Of a stretch of 64,000 bases of DNA, positions 31,912-44,066 are shown piece after piece. Source of the stretch: Rhizobium glycinendophyticum (lineage in GTDB: Bacteria > Pseudomonadota > Alphaproteobacteria > Rhizobiales > Rhizobiaceae); the NCBI RefSeq assembly GCF_006443685.1, contig NZ_VFYP01000001.1, forward strand, positions 1,922,001-1,986,000, given 5' to 3'. The translations under genes were made by a program, and so were the position numbers. The notes under the pieces were generated by a model that saw only the letters and a list, made by a program, of their open reading frames with translations, ran no database searches and was not told the origin of the DNA. Positions within the stretch are counted from its first letter, which is position 1; every line of letters starts with the position of its first letter.

Positions 31912-32454
31912 ATGCTGAAAGATTTGGAAAAGACCTTGCTTGGCAAGCAGGTTGATGAACTTTCGTCGGCAGAGAAAAAAGTTCTCAAGATAGCCAGGGA
32001 GCGGCGCACGGTCTCGACCAATGCCGGCGAGGATTTTCTGGCTGGTTCGAGCTTTGGTCAGCGTCTGGCGGATGCGATTGCCCGCGTGGGCGGCTCCTGG
32101 AGCTTCATCATCGGGTTCATGTTCTTTTTGGTGGCTTGGGTTGTCCTCAACACAGTGATCCTGTCGACCCGACCGATTGACGCCTATCCTTTTATCTTCC
32201 TGAACCTCATCCTCTCGATGATCGCGGCCATACAGGCACCCATCATCATGATGAGCCAGAACCGTCAGGCCGAACGCGATCGTTTCATGGCGGCGAAGGA
32301 CTATGAAATTAATCTGAAGGCCGAGATCGAGGTTCTCGCGCTGCATCACAAGATCGATGAGCAGGTGCTGAAGGAACTGCGCGAGACCCGAGCCGAGATC
32401 GACGCCCTCCGGCAGTCGGTCGAGACCCTTACAAAACAGTCTGCCCAGCCTTAA
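31912..32454 (+). CDS. DUF1003 membrane protein
   Basis: A 180-residue protein of the DUF1003 family, function unknown. It has two adjacent membrane helices ([21 protein letters not shown] and [20 protein letters not shown]) joined by a short loop with RPIDAYPF. The family motif [14 protein letters not shown] is followed by a long charged coiled-coil-like C-terminus ([19 protein letters not shown]). A GAGAAG-type ribosome binding site precedes the ATG. It lies 26 bp upstream of the VOC gene and is probably cotranscribed with it and kdsA. Confidence 0.88.
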   Translation: MLKDLEKTLLGKQVDELSSAEKKVLKIARERRTVSTNAGEDFLAGSSFGQRLADAIARVGGSWSFIIGFMFFLVAWVVLNTVILSTRPIDAYPFIFLNLILSMIAAIQAPIIMMSQNRQAERDRFMAAKDYEINLKAEIEVLALHHKIDEQVLKELRETRAEIDALRQSVETLTKQSAQP

Positions 32455-32480
32455 TTGCACGGGAGAAAAGAGCGTCATTC

Positions 32481-33374
32481 ATGTCCCATGTCTCCCAATC
32501 TCCTCGTGCCGTTGATCATCTCGTGCTGCCGGTCGTCGATCTCGATACCGCCCGCCAGCGCCTGACCAGGCTCGGCTTCACCGTCGCTGCAGATGCCACC
32601 CATCCCTTCGGCACCCGGAATGCCTGTGTCTTTTTCGCGAATGACACCTATCTGGAACCGCTGGCCGTCGGAAGCCGTGAGGATTGCCTGGAGGCGGCTC
32701 GCACCGGTAACGTTTTCGTCGCCCGGGATTTGGCTTATCAGTTTCGTCGTGGCGAGGGACTGTCGGCCGTGGTCGTAAAGACGTCAGATGCCGAAGCGGA
32801 TCACGCCCGTTTCGTCGCAGAAGGTCTGTCCGGCGGTGAGATGTTGGGTTTTTCGCGCCAGTTCCGCTTCCCGGATGGGCGTGCGGCGGAAGCGGCGTTC
32901 AAGTTGGCCTTCGCCGCGGATCTCCGATCTCCGGATTTCTTCGCTTTTTCCTGTGAGCGGGTAAACCCTCTGCCCGTGGATCGCGGGGCATTGCAGGTGC
33001 ACGCAAATGCCGCAGCCTGCTTATCTCGCATCGTGCTGTCTGAACACAATCCGAGCGACTTCCAGTATCTCCTGGAAGCGGTGCTCGACCAGCGCGACGT
33101 CACCGCTCATTCATTCGGGCTGTCGATCAAATGTGCCAATGCCACGGTGGATGTCCTAACGCCTGACGGGTTGTCTGCCCATTACGGACTTGCAGCGCCA
33201 GTGACGGAGCGCGGCTTGCTGGGGGCTGCAGTCGTGGTCGTGAGCCACGATCTCGGCGTGACAGCACGTTGCCTCGCTGCTAATGGCATCGCCTATCAAA
33301 CCATCGGCGCCCGGCTCGTTGTGGCGCCGCAGCCAGGGCAGGGTGTCGCCTACGCCTTTGAGGAGTCGAAATGA
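32481..33374 (+). CDS. VOC family protein, Glyoxalase-3-like
   Basis: A 297-residue member of the vicinal oxygen chelate superfamily with a glyoxalase-like domain. It opens [19 protein letters not shown] and repeats a betaalphabetabetabeta pattern through [20 protein letters not shown]. The first-strand histidine (VDHLVL) is a likely metal ligand; others are not certain. Its stop overlaps the kdsA ATG (ATGA), so translation of the two is coupled. The reaction is unknown. Confidence 0.82.
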   Translation: MSHVSQSPRAVDHLVLPVVDLDTARQRLTRLGFTVAADATHPFGTRNACVFFANDTYLEPLAVGSREDCLEAARTGNVFVARDLAYQFRRGEGLSAVVVKTSDAEADHARFVAEGLSGGEMLGFSRQFRFPDGRAAEAAFKLAFAADLRSPDFFAFSCERVNPLPVDRGALQVHANAAACLSRIVLSEHNPSDFQYLLEAVLDQRDVTAHSFGLSIKCANATVDVLTPDGLSAHYGLAAPVTERGLLGAAVVVVSHDLGVTARCLAANGIAYQTIGARLVVAPQPGQGVAYAFEESK

Positions 33375-34219
33375 CCGTTTCTACCAATTCGGAAGTCGTG
33401 GTCGGCGAAGGTGCCGGCAAGGCCGTTTTCTCGCAGAAGGGCCGTTTTGCGCTGATTGCCGGCCCGTGCCAGATGGAAAGCCGCGACCATGCTTTCATGA
33501 TTGCCGGGCGCCTCGTCGAGCTCTGCCGCGAACTGGGTCTCGGTCTCGTCTACAAGTCCTCCTTCGACAAGGCCAACCGCACCTCGCTGTCTGCCGAGCG
33601 CGGCATTGGGCTCGAAAAAGCAATGGAGGTCTTTGCCGATATCAAGAAGGAATATGGCATCCCGGTTCTGACCGACATCCATACTGAAGAGCAATGCGCC
33701 GCAGTTGCCCCGACGGTCGATGTGCTGCAGATCCCCGCCTTCCTTTGCCGCCAGACCGACCTTCTGGTCGCCGCCGCCAAGACCGGCCGCGTGGTCAATG
33801 TCAAGAAGGGCCAGTTTCTGGCCCCTTGGGACATGAAGAATGTGCTGAACAAGCTTAACGCAAGCGGCAACCCCAACGTCCTGCTCTGCGAGCGCGGCGC
33901 TTCCTTTGGCTATAACACGCTCGTCTCCGACATGCGGTCGCTGCCGATCATGGCCGCCATGGGCGCGCCGGTGGTGTTTGATGCCACCCACTCGGTGCAG
34001 CAGCCGGGCGGGCAGGGCGGTTCTTCGGGCGGTCAGCGCGAATTCGTGGAATCGCTTGCCCGTGCCGCCGTCGCCGTCGGTGTCGGTGGTCTCTTCATCG
34101 AGACGCATCAGGATCCGGACAATGCGCCCTCCGATGGCCCCAACATGGTGCAGATCGACAACATGCGCCCCTTACTCGAAAAACTGATCGCCTTTGACCG
34201 CATCGCCAAGGCCGTCTGA
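33371..34219 (+). CDS. kdsA: 3-deoxy-8-phosphooctulonate synthase (KDO8P synthase)
   Basis: Condenses phosphoenolpyruvate with arabinose 5-phosphate to KDO 8-phosphate for lipopolysaccharide inner core. The 282-residue TIM-barrel protein contains [55 protein letters not shown] in parts, [26 protein letters not shown] and [17 protein letters not shown]. The cysteine of GPCQMES marks the metal-dependent class. The ATG overlaps the upstream VOC stop. Two hairpins follow before eno. Confidence 0.97.
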   Translation: MTVSTNSEVVVGEGAGKAVFSQKGRFALIAGPCQMESRDHAFMIAGRLVELCRELGLGLVYKSSFDKANRTSLSAERGIGLEKAMEVFADIKKEYGIPVLTDIHTEEQCAAVAPTVDVLQIPAFLCRQTDLLVAAAKTGRVVNVKKGQFLAPWDMKNVLNKLNASGNPNVLLCERGASFGYNTLVSDMRSLPIMAAMGAPVVFDATHSVQQPGGQGGSSGGQREFVESLARAAVAVGVGGLFIETHQDPDNAPSDGPNMVQIDNMRPLLEKLIAFDRIAKAV

Positions 34220-34251
34220 CCGCCTCTGACGGCGGTTCAATCGGTTGAACC
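34219..34251 (+). repeat. Two overlapping inverted repeats after kdsA
   Basis: ACCGCC/GGCGGT (34219-34236, 6-base loop), overlapping GGTTCAA/TTGAACC with loop TCGG (34234-34251). The two stems share bases and so are mutually exclusive. No T-run follows, so an intrinsic terminator is unlikely; a weak terminator, mRNA stabiliser or operator is possible. Confidence 0.35.
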
Positions 34252-34342
34252 GGATGTAGTGCCGGTGCGTCCGCTTTAAATCGATTAGATTTCCCTTACG
34301 ACGCCCCCGATCCGTCATTGTATTTTCCGGATCATCGGATAA

Positions 34343-35707
<1,365 letters not shown>

Positions 35708-35733
35708 TTACAGCTTACAGCGACCACAAATCC

Positions 35734-35766
35734 AAGCCCGTTCCGGTTCTCCGGGGCGGGCTTTTT
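35734..35766 (+). terminator. Rho-independent terminator after eno
   Basis: Long stem AAGCCCG-TT-CCGG / CCGG-GG-CGGGCTT (two G-T pairs in the middle) with loop TTCT and a following T-run, 27 bp past the eno stop. Confidence 0.85.
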
Positions 35767-35851
35767 GCTTTCGGCCGTTTGCGGTCAACGATCGGTTAAG
35801 ACATCCCCGCTATTTTGACCGAAAGTTATGCGTTTCAAGGCAGTTGGCGGC

Positions 35852-36169
35852 ATGTGGACCAGGCATCACAAGAAGAAGAAATACGGTCGTCTTGCCCTTC
35901 CTGCCATTACCATCGCGTTTCTCTCCTATTTCGGCTATCACTCGGTCCATGGTGACTACGGTCTGAAGGCCGGTCAGCAATTCGATCGCCTGAAGGCGGC
36001 TCGCAGTGCCGAACTTGACAAGTTGGTCAAGCAGCGCACGCAGCTCGAAAAAGAAGTGAGCCTCCTGAGTGATGGCTCGCTGGACGAAGATATCATCGAC
36101 GAAAAGGCGCGCTATCAGCTCAACATGTCGCGTCCCGATGAAATCGTGATCTTCAACACCTATTTCTGA
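35852..36169 (+). CDS. ftsB: FtsB/DivIC-family septum formation initiator
   Basis: A 105-residue single-pass membrane protein of the FtsB/DivIC family, expected to join FtsL and FtsQ in the divisome. Short basic N-terminus MWTRHHKKKKYGR, one membrane segment (LALPAITIAFLSYFGYHSV), then a coiled coil (FDRLKAARSAELDKLVKQRT, QLEKEVSLLSDG) and the conserved end DEKARYQLNMSRPDEIVIF. An ATG eight codons earlier (35828) is an alternative start; MWT fits the family better. Position between eno and pdhA is the usual alphaproteobacterial order. Confidence 0.9.
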   Translation: MWTRHHKKKKYGRLALPAITIAFLSYFGYHSVHGDYGLKAGQQFDRLKAARSAELDKLVKQRTQLEKEVSLLSDGSLDEDIIDEKARYQLNMSRPDEIVIFNTYF

Positions 36170-36248
36170 TAAACCGAGATCCGGTTAATTCCGATTTTTG
36201 CTTTGGAATCATATTCTTGGTGTGAATATGACCTATGCATTTCTGGCA

Positions 36249-36277
36249 TTGCGGATGCCGGTTTTCTTCCCTATTCT
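36249..36277 (+). promoter_or_regulatory. Possible sigma-70 promoter of the pdh genes
   Basis: TTGCGG, 17-bp spacer, TATTCT, about 40 bp before pdhA. It matches the housekeeping promoter pattern moderately; no experimental support. Confidence 0.35.
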
Positions 36278-36317
36278 ACGCTCAACAATAGACCACCATA
36301 ACCCACGGGAGGGATGA

Positions 36318-37364
36318 ATGGCGCTGCGCAAACCCGCGACTGCGACCGGTCGGAAGCCTTCGGCTAAGCCTGCCAAGAAAGAATTGACCGCCGGTGTGAT
36401 CGCCGAGTTCGACAAGGCGCAGGAACTCGCGTCCTATCGCGAAATGCTGCTGATCCGCCGTTTCGAAGAAAAGGCCGGCCAGCTCTACGGCATGGGCTTC
36501 ATTGGCGGCTTCTGTCACCTGTATATCGGTCAGGAAGCTGTCGTCGTCGGTATGCAGATGGCCCTGAAAGAGGGTGATCAGGTCATCACCGGTTACCGCG
36601 ACCACGGCCACATGCTGGCCTGCGGCATGAGCGCCCGTGGCGTCATGGCTGAGCTGACCGGGCGTCGGGGCGGCCTGTCCAAGGGCAAGGGCGGCTCCAT
36701 GCACATGTTCTCCAAGGAGAAGAATTTCTACGGCGGCCACGGCATCGTCGGCGCTCAGGTGTCGCTCGGCACCGGTCTCGCCTTCGCCAACAAGTATCGC
36801 GGCAACGACAATGTTTCGCTCGCCTATTTCGGCGACGGTGCTGCCAACCAGGGTCAGGTCTACGAGAGCTTCAACATGGCCCGCCTGTGGAACCTGCCGG
36901 TGATCTACATCATTGAAAACAACCGCTACGCCATGGGTACCTCGGTCTCGCGCGCATCGGCCCAGACCGACTTCTCCCAGCGCGGCGTGTCCTTCAATAT
37001 TCCGGGCATCCAAGTCGATGGCATGGACGTCCGCGCCGTGAAGGCTGCGGCCGACCAGGCTGTCGAGCATTGCCGCGCCGGCAAGGGCCCTGTCATCCTT
37101 GAGATGCAGACCTACCGTTATCGTGGCCACTCGATGTCCGACCCGGCCAAGTATCGCTCTAAGGATGAAGTGCAGAAGATGCGCTCCGAGCATGATCCGA
37201 TCGAGCAGGTCCGCGCGCGTCTGCTCGAAAAGGGCTGGGCGACCGAAGACGAGCTGAAGGCAATCGACAAGGATGTTCGTGACATCGTTGCTGACTCGGC
37301 TGATTTCGCCCAAGCCGATCCGGAGCCGGATGCATCCGAGCTCTACACCGACATCCTGCTGTAA
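36318..37364 (+). CDS. pdhA: Pyruvate dehydrogenase E1 component, alpha subunit
   Basis: With PdhB forms the E1 enzyme that decarboxylates pyruvate and acetylates the lipoyl arm of E2. The 348-residue protein contains MLLIRRFEEKAGQLYGMGFI, GFCHLYIGQEAV, KGKGGSMHMFS, the thiamine diphosphate/Mg motif AYFGDGAANQGQVYESFN and the regulatory-loop-like TYRYRGHSMSDPAKYRSK. ATG 36318 follows a GGGAGGGATGA stretch. pdhB follows after 15 bp, so the genes form an operon. Confidence 0.97.
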   Translation: MALRKPATATGRKPSAKPAKKELTAGVIAEFDKAQELASYREMLLIRRFEEKAGQLYGMGFIGGFCHLYIGQEAVVVGMQMALKEGDQVITGYRDHGHMLACGMSARGVMAELTGRRGGLSKGKGGSMHMFSKEKNFYGGHGIVGAQVSLGTGLAFANKYRGNDNVSLAYFGDGAANQGQVYESFNMARLWNLPVIYIIENNRYAMGTSVSRASAQTDFSQRGVSFNIPGIQVDGMDVRAVKAAADQAVEHCRAGKGPVILEMQTYRYRGHSMSDPAKYRSKDEVQKMRSEHDPIEQVRARLLEKGWATEDELKAIDKDVRDIVADSADFAQADPEPDASELYTDILL

Positions 37365-37379
37365 TCGGGGAGGGAACCC

Positions 37380-38786
37380 ATGCCGATCGAAATCCTCATG
37401 CCCGCCCTGTCTCCGACCATGGAAGAGGGTACGCTCTCTAAGTGGGTCAAGCAGGAAGGTGACACCATCAAGTCCGGCGACGTGATCGCCGAAATCGAAA
37501 CTGACAAGGCGACGATGGAAGTCGAAGCCGTTGATGAAGGCGTGCTCGGCAAGATCCTGATCGCCGCCGGGACCGAGAACGTCAAGGTCAACACCGCGAT
37601 CGCGGTCCTGCTGCAGGATGGCGAAAGCGCCGATGCGGCGGTTGCTCCGAAGAAGGATGCCGATACGCCCGCCGCGACCGCCGACGCCACCGGTGGCAAG
37701 GCACGCGAAGCCGCAGACGAGCCGTCGTCAAAGGCCGACAACACCGTTCCGGCCGCACCCAAGGTGGACGTCGCCGCCGATCCGGATATTCCGGCCGGTA
37801 CCGAAATGGTCACGATGACGGTGCGTGAAGCGCTGCGAGAGGCGATGGCCGAAGAAATGCGCGCCAATCCTGATGTCTTCATCATGGGTGAGGAAGTCGC
37901 GGAGTATCAGGGCGCCTACAAGATTACCCAAGGCCTGCTGGCCGAATTCGGTCCTCGCCGCGTCGTTGATACGCCGATCACCGAACACGGCTTTGCCGGC
38001 GTCGGCGTCGGTGCGGCCATGGCCGGTCTTCGCCCGATCATCGAGTTCATGACCTTCAACTTCGCCATGCAGGCGATCGACCAGATCATCAACTCGGCCG
38101 CCAAGACGCTCTACATGTCCGGTGGCCAGATGGGTGCGCCGATCGTCTTCCGCGGTCCGAACGGCGCTGCTGCCCGAGTTGCGGCCCAGCACAGCCAGGA
38201 TTATGCCGCCTGGTACAGCCAGATCCCGGGCCTCAAGGTCGTCATGCCCTACACGGCAGCCGACGCCAAGGGTCTCTTGAAGGCCGCGATCCGCGATCCG
38301 AACCCGATTATCTTCCTCGAAAACGAAATCCTGTACGGTCAGTCCTTCGAGGTTCCGAAGCTCGACGACTTCGTCCTGCCGATCGGCAAGGCGCGCATTC
38401 ACAAGACCGGTAAGGACGCGACGATCGTCTCCTGGGGCATTGGCATGACCTATTCGGTCAAGGCCGTCGCCGAACTGGAGAAGGAAGGCATCGACGTCGA
38501 ACTGATCGACCTGCGTACCATCCGTCCGATGGATCTTCCGACGGTGATCGAATCGGTCAAGAAGACCGGCCGTCTCGTCACCGTCGAGGAAGGTTATCCG
38601 CAGTCGTCGGTCGGCACGGAGATTGCCACCCGCGTCATGCAGCAGGCCTTCGACTATCTCGATGCGCCGATCCTGACGATCGCCGGCAAGGATGTTCCGA
38701 TGCCTTACGCGGCGAACCTCGAAAAGCTCGCTCTGCCGAATGTCGGCGAAGTGGTCCAGGCGGTGAAGACCGTCTGCTACAAATAA
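37380..38786 (+). CDS. pdhB: Pyruvate dehydrogenase E1 beta subunit with N-terminal lipoyl domain
   Basis: A 468-residue E1 beta subunit carrying its own lipoyl domain, an arrangement known in some alphaproteobacteria. Residues 1-80 are a biotinyl/lipoyl domain with the lipoyl lysine Lys43 in [12 protein letters not shown] linker rich in Ala, Asp and Pro (about 80-140) follows, then the transketolase pyrimidine-binding domain ([39 protein letters not shown]) and C-terminal domain ([20 protein letters not shown]). The lipoyl domain is very close to that of the adjacent pdhC. pdhC follows after 15 bp. Confidence 0.97.
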   Translation: MPIEILMPALSPTMEEGTLSKWVKQEGDTIKSGDVIAEIETDKATMEVEAVDEGVLGKILIAAGTENVKVNTAIAVLLQDGESADAAVAPKKDADTPAATADATGGKAREAADEPSSKADNTVPAAPKVDVAADPDIPAGTEMVTMTVREALREAMAEEMRANPDVFIMGEEVAEYQGAYKITQGLLAEFGPRRVVDTPITEHGFAGVGVGAAMAGLRPIIEFMTFNFAMQAIDQIINSAAKTLYMSGGQMGAPIVFRGPNGAAARVAAQHSQDYAAWYSQIPGLKVVMPYTAADAKGLLKAAIRDPNPIIFLENEILYGQSFEVPKLDDFVLPIGKARIHKTGKDATIVSWGIGMTYSVKAVAELEKEGIDVELIDLRTIRPMDLPTVIESVKKTGRLVTVEEGYPQSSVGTEIATRVMQQAFDYLDAPILTIAGKDVPMPYAANLEKLALPNVGEVVQAVKTVCYK

Positions 38787-38801
38787 GGGGAGGGTAGGTC
38801 C

Positions 38802-40157
<1,356 letters not shown>

Positions 40158-40173
40158 TCGAAAGGGCGGTGCC

Positions 40174-40812
40174 ATGAAAACCGTTCTCGCTTACGGCGAC
40201 AGCCTCACATGGGGTTACGACCCGGTAAATCTGGGTCGGCATGCCCACGAGGATCGCTGGACGAGCGTTTTGCAGAAGGCGCTCGGTCACGGGGTCCGCG
40301 TCATCGCCGAGGGCCTGAACGGACGCACCACCGCCTATGACGACCATCTGGCGGATTGCGAACGCAATGGCGTCAAGCTCTTGCCGAGCATTCTCGAGAC
40401 GCACAAGCCGATAGATCTCGTGATCTTCCTGCTCGGGACCAACGACATGAAGCGCGGGATCGGCGGCTCGGCGATCGCCGCGACCAAGGGGATCGATCGG
40501 CTGATCAAGCTGGTCCGCCATCATGACTGGGGCTTTGGCTACGAAGGGCCGGACATCCTGCTCGTATCGCCGCCGCCGATCTGCGAAACCGCCAACGTGC
40601 ATTTCGCCGCCATGTTCAAGGGTGGACTGGAGGAATCCGCAATGCTGGCGAGCTACTACAGTGACCTCGCCGACGAGACCGGCTGTGGTTTCTTTGATGC
40701 CGGGTCGGTGGCAAAAACGACGCCGCTCGACGGCATTCATCTCGACGCCGAAAATACCCGCGCCATCGGACGAGGCCTGGAGCCGATCGTCCGGATGATG
40801 CTCGGACTTTGA
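40174..40812 (+). CDS. SGNH/GDSL-family hydrolase (arylesterase-like)
   Basis: A 212-residue lipase/esterase of the SGNH fold. Block I holds the nucleophile serine in LAYGDSLTWGYDP, block II the Gly in RVIAEGLNGRTTAYDD, block III the Asn in FLLGTNDMK, and block V the Asp-His pair in LDGIHLDAEN. No signal peptide is visible, so it is probably cytoplasmic. It starts 16 bp after pdhC with an AAGG-type site and is likely part of the pdh transcript. Substrate unknown; related rhizobial enzymes are aryl- or acetyl-esterases. Confidence 0.87.
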   Translation: MKTVLAYGDSLTWGYDPVNLGRHAHEDRWTSVLQKALGHGVRVIAEGLNGRTTAYDDHLADCERNGVKLLPSILETHKPIDLVIFLLGTNDMKRGIGGSAIAATKGIDRLIKLVRHHDWGFGYEGPDILLVSPPPICETANVHFAAMFKGGLEESAMLASYYSDLADETGCGFFDAGSVAKTTPLDGIHLDAENTRAIGRGLEPIVRMMLGL

Positions 40813-40849
40813 AGAAAAACCCGTGGCCTGAACTCTCCGTCAGGGCGCG

Positions 40850-40863
40850 TTGATCAAAATCAA
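40850..40863 (+). promoter_or_regulatory. Perfect FNR/FixK-type box before DUF465 gene
   Basis: TTGAT-CAAA-ATCAA, an exact match to the FNR/FnrL/FixK anaerobox TTGAT-N4-ATCAA. Its centre is 67 bp before the ATG at 40924. If used as a class II site (centre at -41.5), transcription would start near 40898, with the -10-like TCTAAC at 40883-40888 only roughly placed. It implies oxygen-regulated expression of the DUF465 gene and possibly of lpdA downstream. Confidence 0.65.
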
Positions 40864-40923
40864 GGAGGTCTTGTGCGCTGCGTCTAACCTGAACCCATCA
40901 ACCCCGACAGAGGAGATGGGATC

Positions 40924-41190
40924 ATGTCGAACACACCGCACGAACTGGCAGCGGAATTTCCGGAACACGTCGCGCTGATGCGCCATCTGAAGGAAACGGA
41001 TGGACATTTCGCCAGACTGTTCGAGGCCTATCATGAGGTCAACGGACTGATTCATCGGGCCGAAACGAATATCGAGCCTGCGGACGACTTCCATATCGTC
41101 GAACTTCGCAAGAAGCGGATGCAGCTCAAGGATGAAATCTACGGGATGCTGGTTCGTCATGAACCGGAGGCCGAGACACCCGCAGCCTGA
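40924..41190 (+). CDS. DUF465 (YdcH-like) small protein
   Basis: An 88-residue helical protein of the DUF465/YdcH family, function unknown. It contains EFPEHVALMRHLKETDGHFARL and the paired-helix end DDFHIVELRKKRMQLKDEIY. A GAGGAGATGGG ribosome binding site lies just upstream of ATG 40924. It sits inside the pdh-lpd gene group but has its own upstream FNR/FixK box, suggesting separate low-oxygen expression. Confidence 0.88.
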   Translation: MSNTPHELAAEFPEHVALMRHLKETDGHFARLFEAYHEVNGLIHRAETNIEPADDFHIVELRKKRMQLKDEIYGMLVRHEPEAETPAA

Positions 41191-41265
41191 GGGTCTCGCT
41201 TCCAGTCCCGAACCGGGCCTCCGCTTGAGCGGGGGCTCGCAGGAAACCGAGGAGTGGAAGCGCCC

Positions 41266-42711
41266 ATGTCGAATGCTTACGACGTCATCATCATCGGCTC
41301 CGGCCCCGGCGGCTACGTCACCGCCATCCGTTCGGCCCAGCTCGGCCTGAAGACCGCGATCGTCGAACGCGAGCATCTGGGCGGCATTTGCCTCAACTGG
41401 GGCTGCATCCCGACCAAGGCGCTGCTGCGCTCCGCCGAGATTCTCGACCACGCCAACCATGCCAAGGCCTATGGCCTGACGCTCAACGGCACGATGACCG
41501 CCGACGTCAAGGATGTGGTCGCTCGGTCACGCGGCGTCTCGGCCCGACTGAACGGGGGCGTCGGCTTCCTGATGAAGAAGAACAAGATCGACGTCATCTG
41601 GGGAGAAGCCAAGCTTTCGAAGCCCGGCGAAATCGTGGTCGGCAAGATGACCAAGCCGGTCGTTGAGCCGCAGAACCCGGTTCCGAAGGGCGTGCTGGGC
41701 GAGGGCACCTACACCGCCAAGCACATCATCGTCGCAACGGGTGCGCGTCCGCGTGCGCTTCCGGGCATCGAGCCGGATGGCAAGTTGATCTGGACCTATT
41801 TCGAAGCGATGAAGCCGGACTTCATGCCGAAGTCGCTGGTCGTCATGGGCTCGGGCGCGATCGGCATCGAATTCGCATCCTTCTACCGCTCGATGGGCGT
41901 GGACGTCACCGTCGTCGAACTGATGCCGAACATCATGCCGGTCGAGGACGTGGAAATCTCCACCTTCGCCCGGAAGCAGCTGGAAAAGCGCGGCCTGAAG
42001 ATCATCACCGAGGCGAAGGTGTCGAAGGTCGAGAAGGGTGCAAACTCCATCACCGCCCATGTCGAGACCAAGGATGGCAAGGTCCAGACGATCACCGCTG
42101 ACCGCCTGATCTCCGCCGTGGGCGTCCAGGGCAATATTGAAAACCTCGGGCTCGAAACGCTGGGCGTGAAGACCGATCGCGGCTGCATCGTCATCGACGG
42201 CTACGGCAAGACCAATGTGCCGGGCCTCTACGCGATCGGCGACGTCGCGGGCCCGCCGATGCTTGCTCACAAGGCCGAGCACGAAGGCGTCATCTGCATC
42301 GAGAAGATCGCTGGCCTGCCGAATGTTCATCCGATGGACAAGGCCAAGATCCCGGGCTGCACCTACTGCAACCCGCAGGTCGCCTCTGTCGGCCTGACGG
42401 AAGCCAAGGCAAAGGCTGAGGGGCGCGAGATCCGCGTCGGCCGCTATTCCTTTGCCGCCAACGGCAAGGCCATCGCGCTCGGCGAAGACCAGGGCATGAT
42501 CAAGACGATCTTCGACAAGAAGACCGGCGAACTCCTCGGCGCCCACATGGTCGGTGCGGAAGTAACCGAGCTCATCCAGGGCTTCGTTGTCGCGATGAAC
42601 CTCGAGACCACGGAAGAAGAGTTGATGCACACGATCTTCCCGCATCCGACCCTGTCGGAAATGATGAAGGAAAGCGTGCTCGACGCCTATGGCCGGGTGC
42701 TCAACGCCTAA
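41266..42711 (+). CDS. lpdA: Dihydrolipoamide dehydrogenase (E3)
   Basis: Reoxidises dihydrolipoamide of the pyruvate dehydrogenase complex with NAD+. The 481-residue flavoprotein has the FAD-binding VIIIGSGPGGYVTAIRSAQLG, the redox-active disulfide in GGICLNWGCIPTK, the NAD-binding LVVMGSGAIGIEFASFY, the second FAD motif GLYAIGDVAGPPMLAHKAEH and the C-terminal active-site HPHPTLSEMMKE-type stretch (FPHPTLSEMMKE). ATG 41266 (MSNAYDVIII) is chosen over GTG four codons upstream. lpdA beside pdhABC points to the PDH-dedicated E3. Confidence 0.97.
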   Translation: MSNAYDVIIIGSGPGGYVTAIRSAQLGLKTAIVEREHLGGICLNWGCIPTKALLRSAEILDHANHAKAYGLTLNGTMTADVKDVVARSRGVSARLNGGVGFLMKKNKIDVIWGEAKLSKPGEIVVGKMTKPVVEPQNPVPKGVLGEGTYTAKHIIVATGARPRALPGIEPDGKLIWTYFEAMKPDFMPKSLVVMGSGAIGIEFASFYRSMGVDVTVVELMPNIMPVEDVEISTFARKQLEKRGLKIITEAKVSKVEKGANSITAHVETKDGKVQTITADRLISAVGVQGNIENLGLETLGVKTDRGCIVIDGYGKTNVPGLYAIGDVAGPPMLAHKAEHEGVICIEKIAGLPNVHPMDKAKIPGCTYCNPQVASVGLTEAKAKAEGREIRVGRYSFAANGKAIALGEDQGMIKTIFDKKTGELLGAHMVGAEVTELIQGFVVAMNLETTEEELMHTIFPHPTLSEMMKESVLDAYGRVLNA

Positions 42712-42787
42712 AGTCAGGTTGTGAAACGGGACCGTGCCGCCTATATGGGCGGCAGGTTTCAACCAGATGTTTGAAAAGGATTGTGCC

Positions 42788-43042
42788 GTGGCAGGGTTTG
42801 AAGTCGGTATTATCGCGACGATCTTCTTCGGCGGCCTCGCCGGCTGGCTCGCCGGCAAACTCATGGACATGCGTTTCGGCGTCTTCATGAACATCATCAT
42901 CGGCATCATTGGGGCAGTCATCGCTGCTGCGATCTTTCGCCGGTTCGGCGTCTTCGTCGCGGGCGACTGGCTCGGCTACCTGATCACCAGTTTCGTCGGT
43001 GCGAGCATTCTTCTCTTCATCGCCAAGCTCGTCCGGCGGTAA
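42788..43042 (+). CDS. GlsB/YeaQ/YmgE family membrane protein
   Basis: An 84-residue membrane protein of the transglycosylase-associated/GlsB family, linked to general stress but of unknown function. It has three hydrophobic segments: VGIIATIFFGGLAGWLAGKL, MNIIIGIIGAVIAAAIF and LGYLITSFVGASILLFIAKL. GTG 42788 has AAGGA 7 bp upstream; an ATG seven codons earlier (42767) is an alternative. It lies between lpdA and lipA. A hairpin GCCGCC/GGCGGC at 42736-42753 sits between lpdA and this gene. Confidence 0.85.
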   Translation: MAGFEVGIIATIFFGGLAGWLAGKLMDMRFGVFMNIIIGIIGAVIAAAIFRRFGVFVAGDWLGYLITSFVGASILLFIAKLVRR

Positions 43043-43081
43043 TTCACAAGGCCGCGTTCGCGGCGAGACAGGGTCTTCACC

Positions 43082-44062
43082 ATGGTCACCATTCTCGACA
43101 GGACGAACCTCGTTCCGGCAGCAGCCGACGAGAAGCGCGTCCGCCACCCGGAAAAGGCCCACAAGCCCGACACCGAAGTGCTGCGCAAGCCGGAATGGAT
43201 CCGCGTCAAGGCGCCGACCTCCAAGGGTTATCACGAGACCCGTGACCTCGTCCGCTCTCACAAGCTGGTGACGGTCTGTGAAGAGGCCGGCTGCCCCAAC
43301 ATCGGCGAGTGCTGGGATAAGAAGCACGCGACCTTCATGATCATGGGCGAGATCTGTACCCGCGCCTGCGCCTTCTGCAATGTCGCGACCGGCAAGCCGA
43401 ACCCACTCGATCTCGATGAGCCCGAAAACGTCGCCAAGGCTGTCCGCCAGATGGGCCTCTCCCACGTCGTCATCACCTCCGTCGACCGCGACGATTTGGC
43501 CGACGGTGGGGCCGAGCATTTCGAGAAGGTGATCTGGGCCATCCGCGAGGCCTCGCCGGAGACCACGATCGAAATCTTGACCCCGGACTTCCTGAAGAAG
43601 CCGGGCGCGCTTGAGCGCGTCGTCGCCGCAAAACCCGACGTGTTCAACCACAACTTGGAAACCGTTCCCGGCAACTATCTGACCGTTCGTCCGGGTGCCC
43701 GCTATTTCCACTCCGTCCGCCTGCTGCAGCGGGTGAAGGAGCTGGACCCGACCATGTTCACCAAGTCGGGCATCATGGTTGGCCTCGGCGAGGAGCGGAA
43801 CGAAGTGCTGCAGCTGATGGACGACCTGCGCACGGCAGACGTCGATTTCCTGACCATCGGCCAGTATCTCCAGCCAACCCGCAAGCACCACAAGGTCGAG
43901 CGTTTCGTCACGCCGGAAGAGTTCAAGTCCTACGAAGACATCGCCTATACCAAGGGCTTCCTGATGGTGTCCTCAAGCCCGCTGACCCGCTCGTCGCACC
44001 ATGCCGGCGACGACTTTGCACGGCTGAAGGCGGCGCGGGAGAAGATGCTCGCCAAGGCCTGA
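43082..44062 (+). CDS. lipA: Lipoyl synthase
   Basis: Radical SAM enzyme that inserts two sulfurs into protein-bound octanoate, making the lipoyl groups used by PdhB and PdhC. The 326-residue protein has the auxiliary cluster motif CX4CX5C in [14 protein letters not shown], the radical SAM CX3CX2C in [10 protein letters not shown], and the C-terminal [15 protein letters not shown] with the conserved RSSxxA serine. Genomic linkage to pdh-lpd is functionally coherent. No strong terminator follows. Confidence 0.97.
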   Translation: MVTILDRTNLVPAAADEKRVRHPEKAHKPDTEVLRKPEWIRVKAPTSKGYHETRDLVRSHKLVTVCEEAGCPNIGECWDKKHATFMIMGEICTRACAFCNVATGKPNPLDLDEPENVAKAVRQMGLSHVVITSVDRDDLADGGAEHFEKVIWAIREASPETTIEILTPDFLKKPGALERVVAAKPDVFNHNLETVPGNYLTVRPGARYFHSVRLLQRVKELDPTMFTKSGIMVGLGEERNEVLQLMDDLRTADVDFLTIGQYLQPTRKHHKVERFVTPEEFKSYEDIAYTKGFLMVSSSPLTRSSHHAGDDFARLKAAREKMLAKA

Positions 44063-44066
44063 CCGG

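Noticed and set aside
31693..32478. Upstream extension of the lexA reading frame to about 500 residues
   Set aside because: Open only by chance across the DUF1003 gene on the other strand; the SOS box lies between the extension and the true lexA start.
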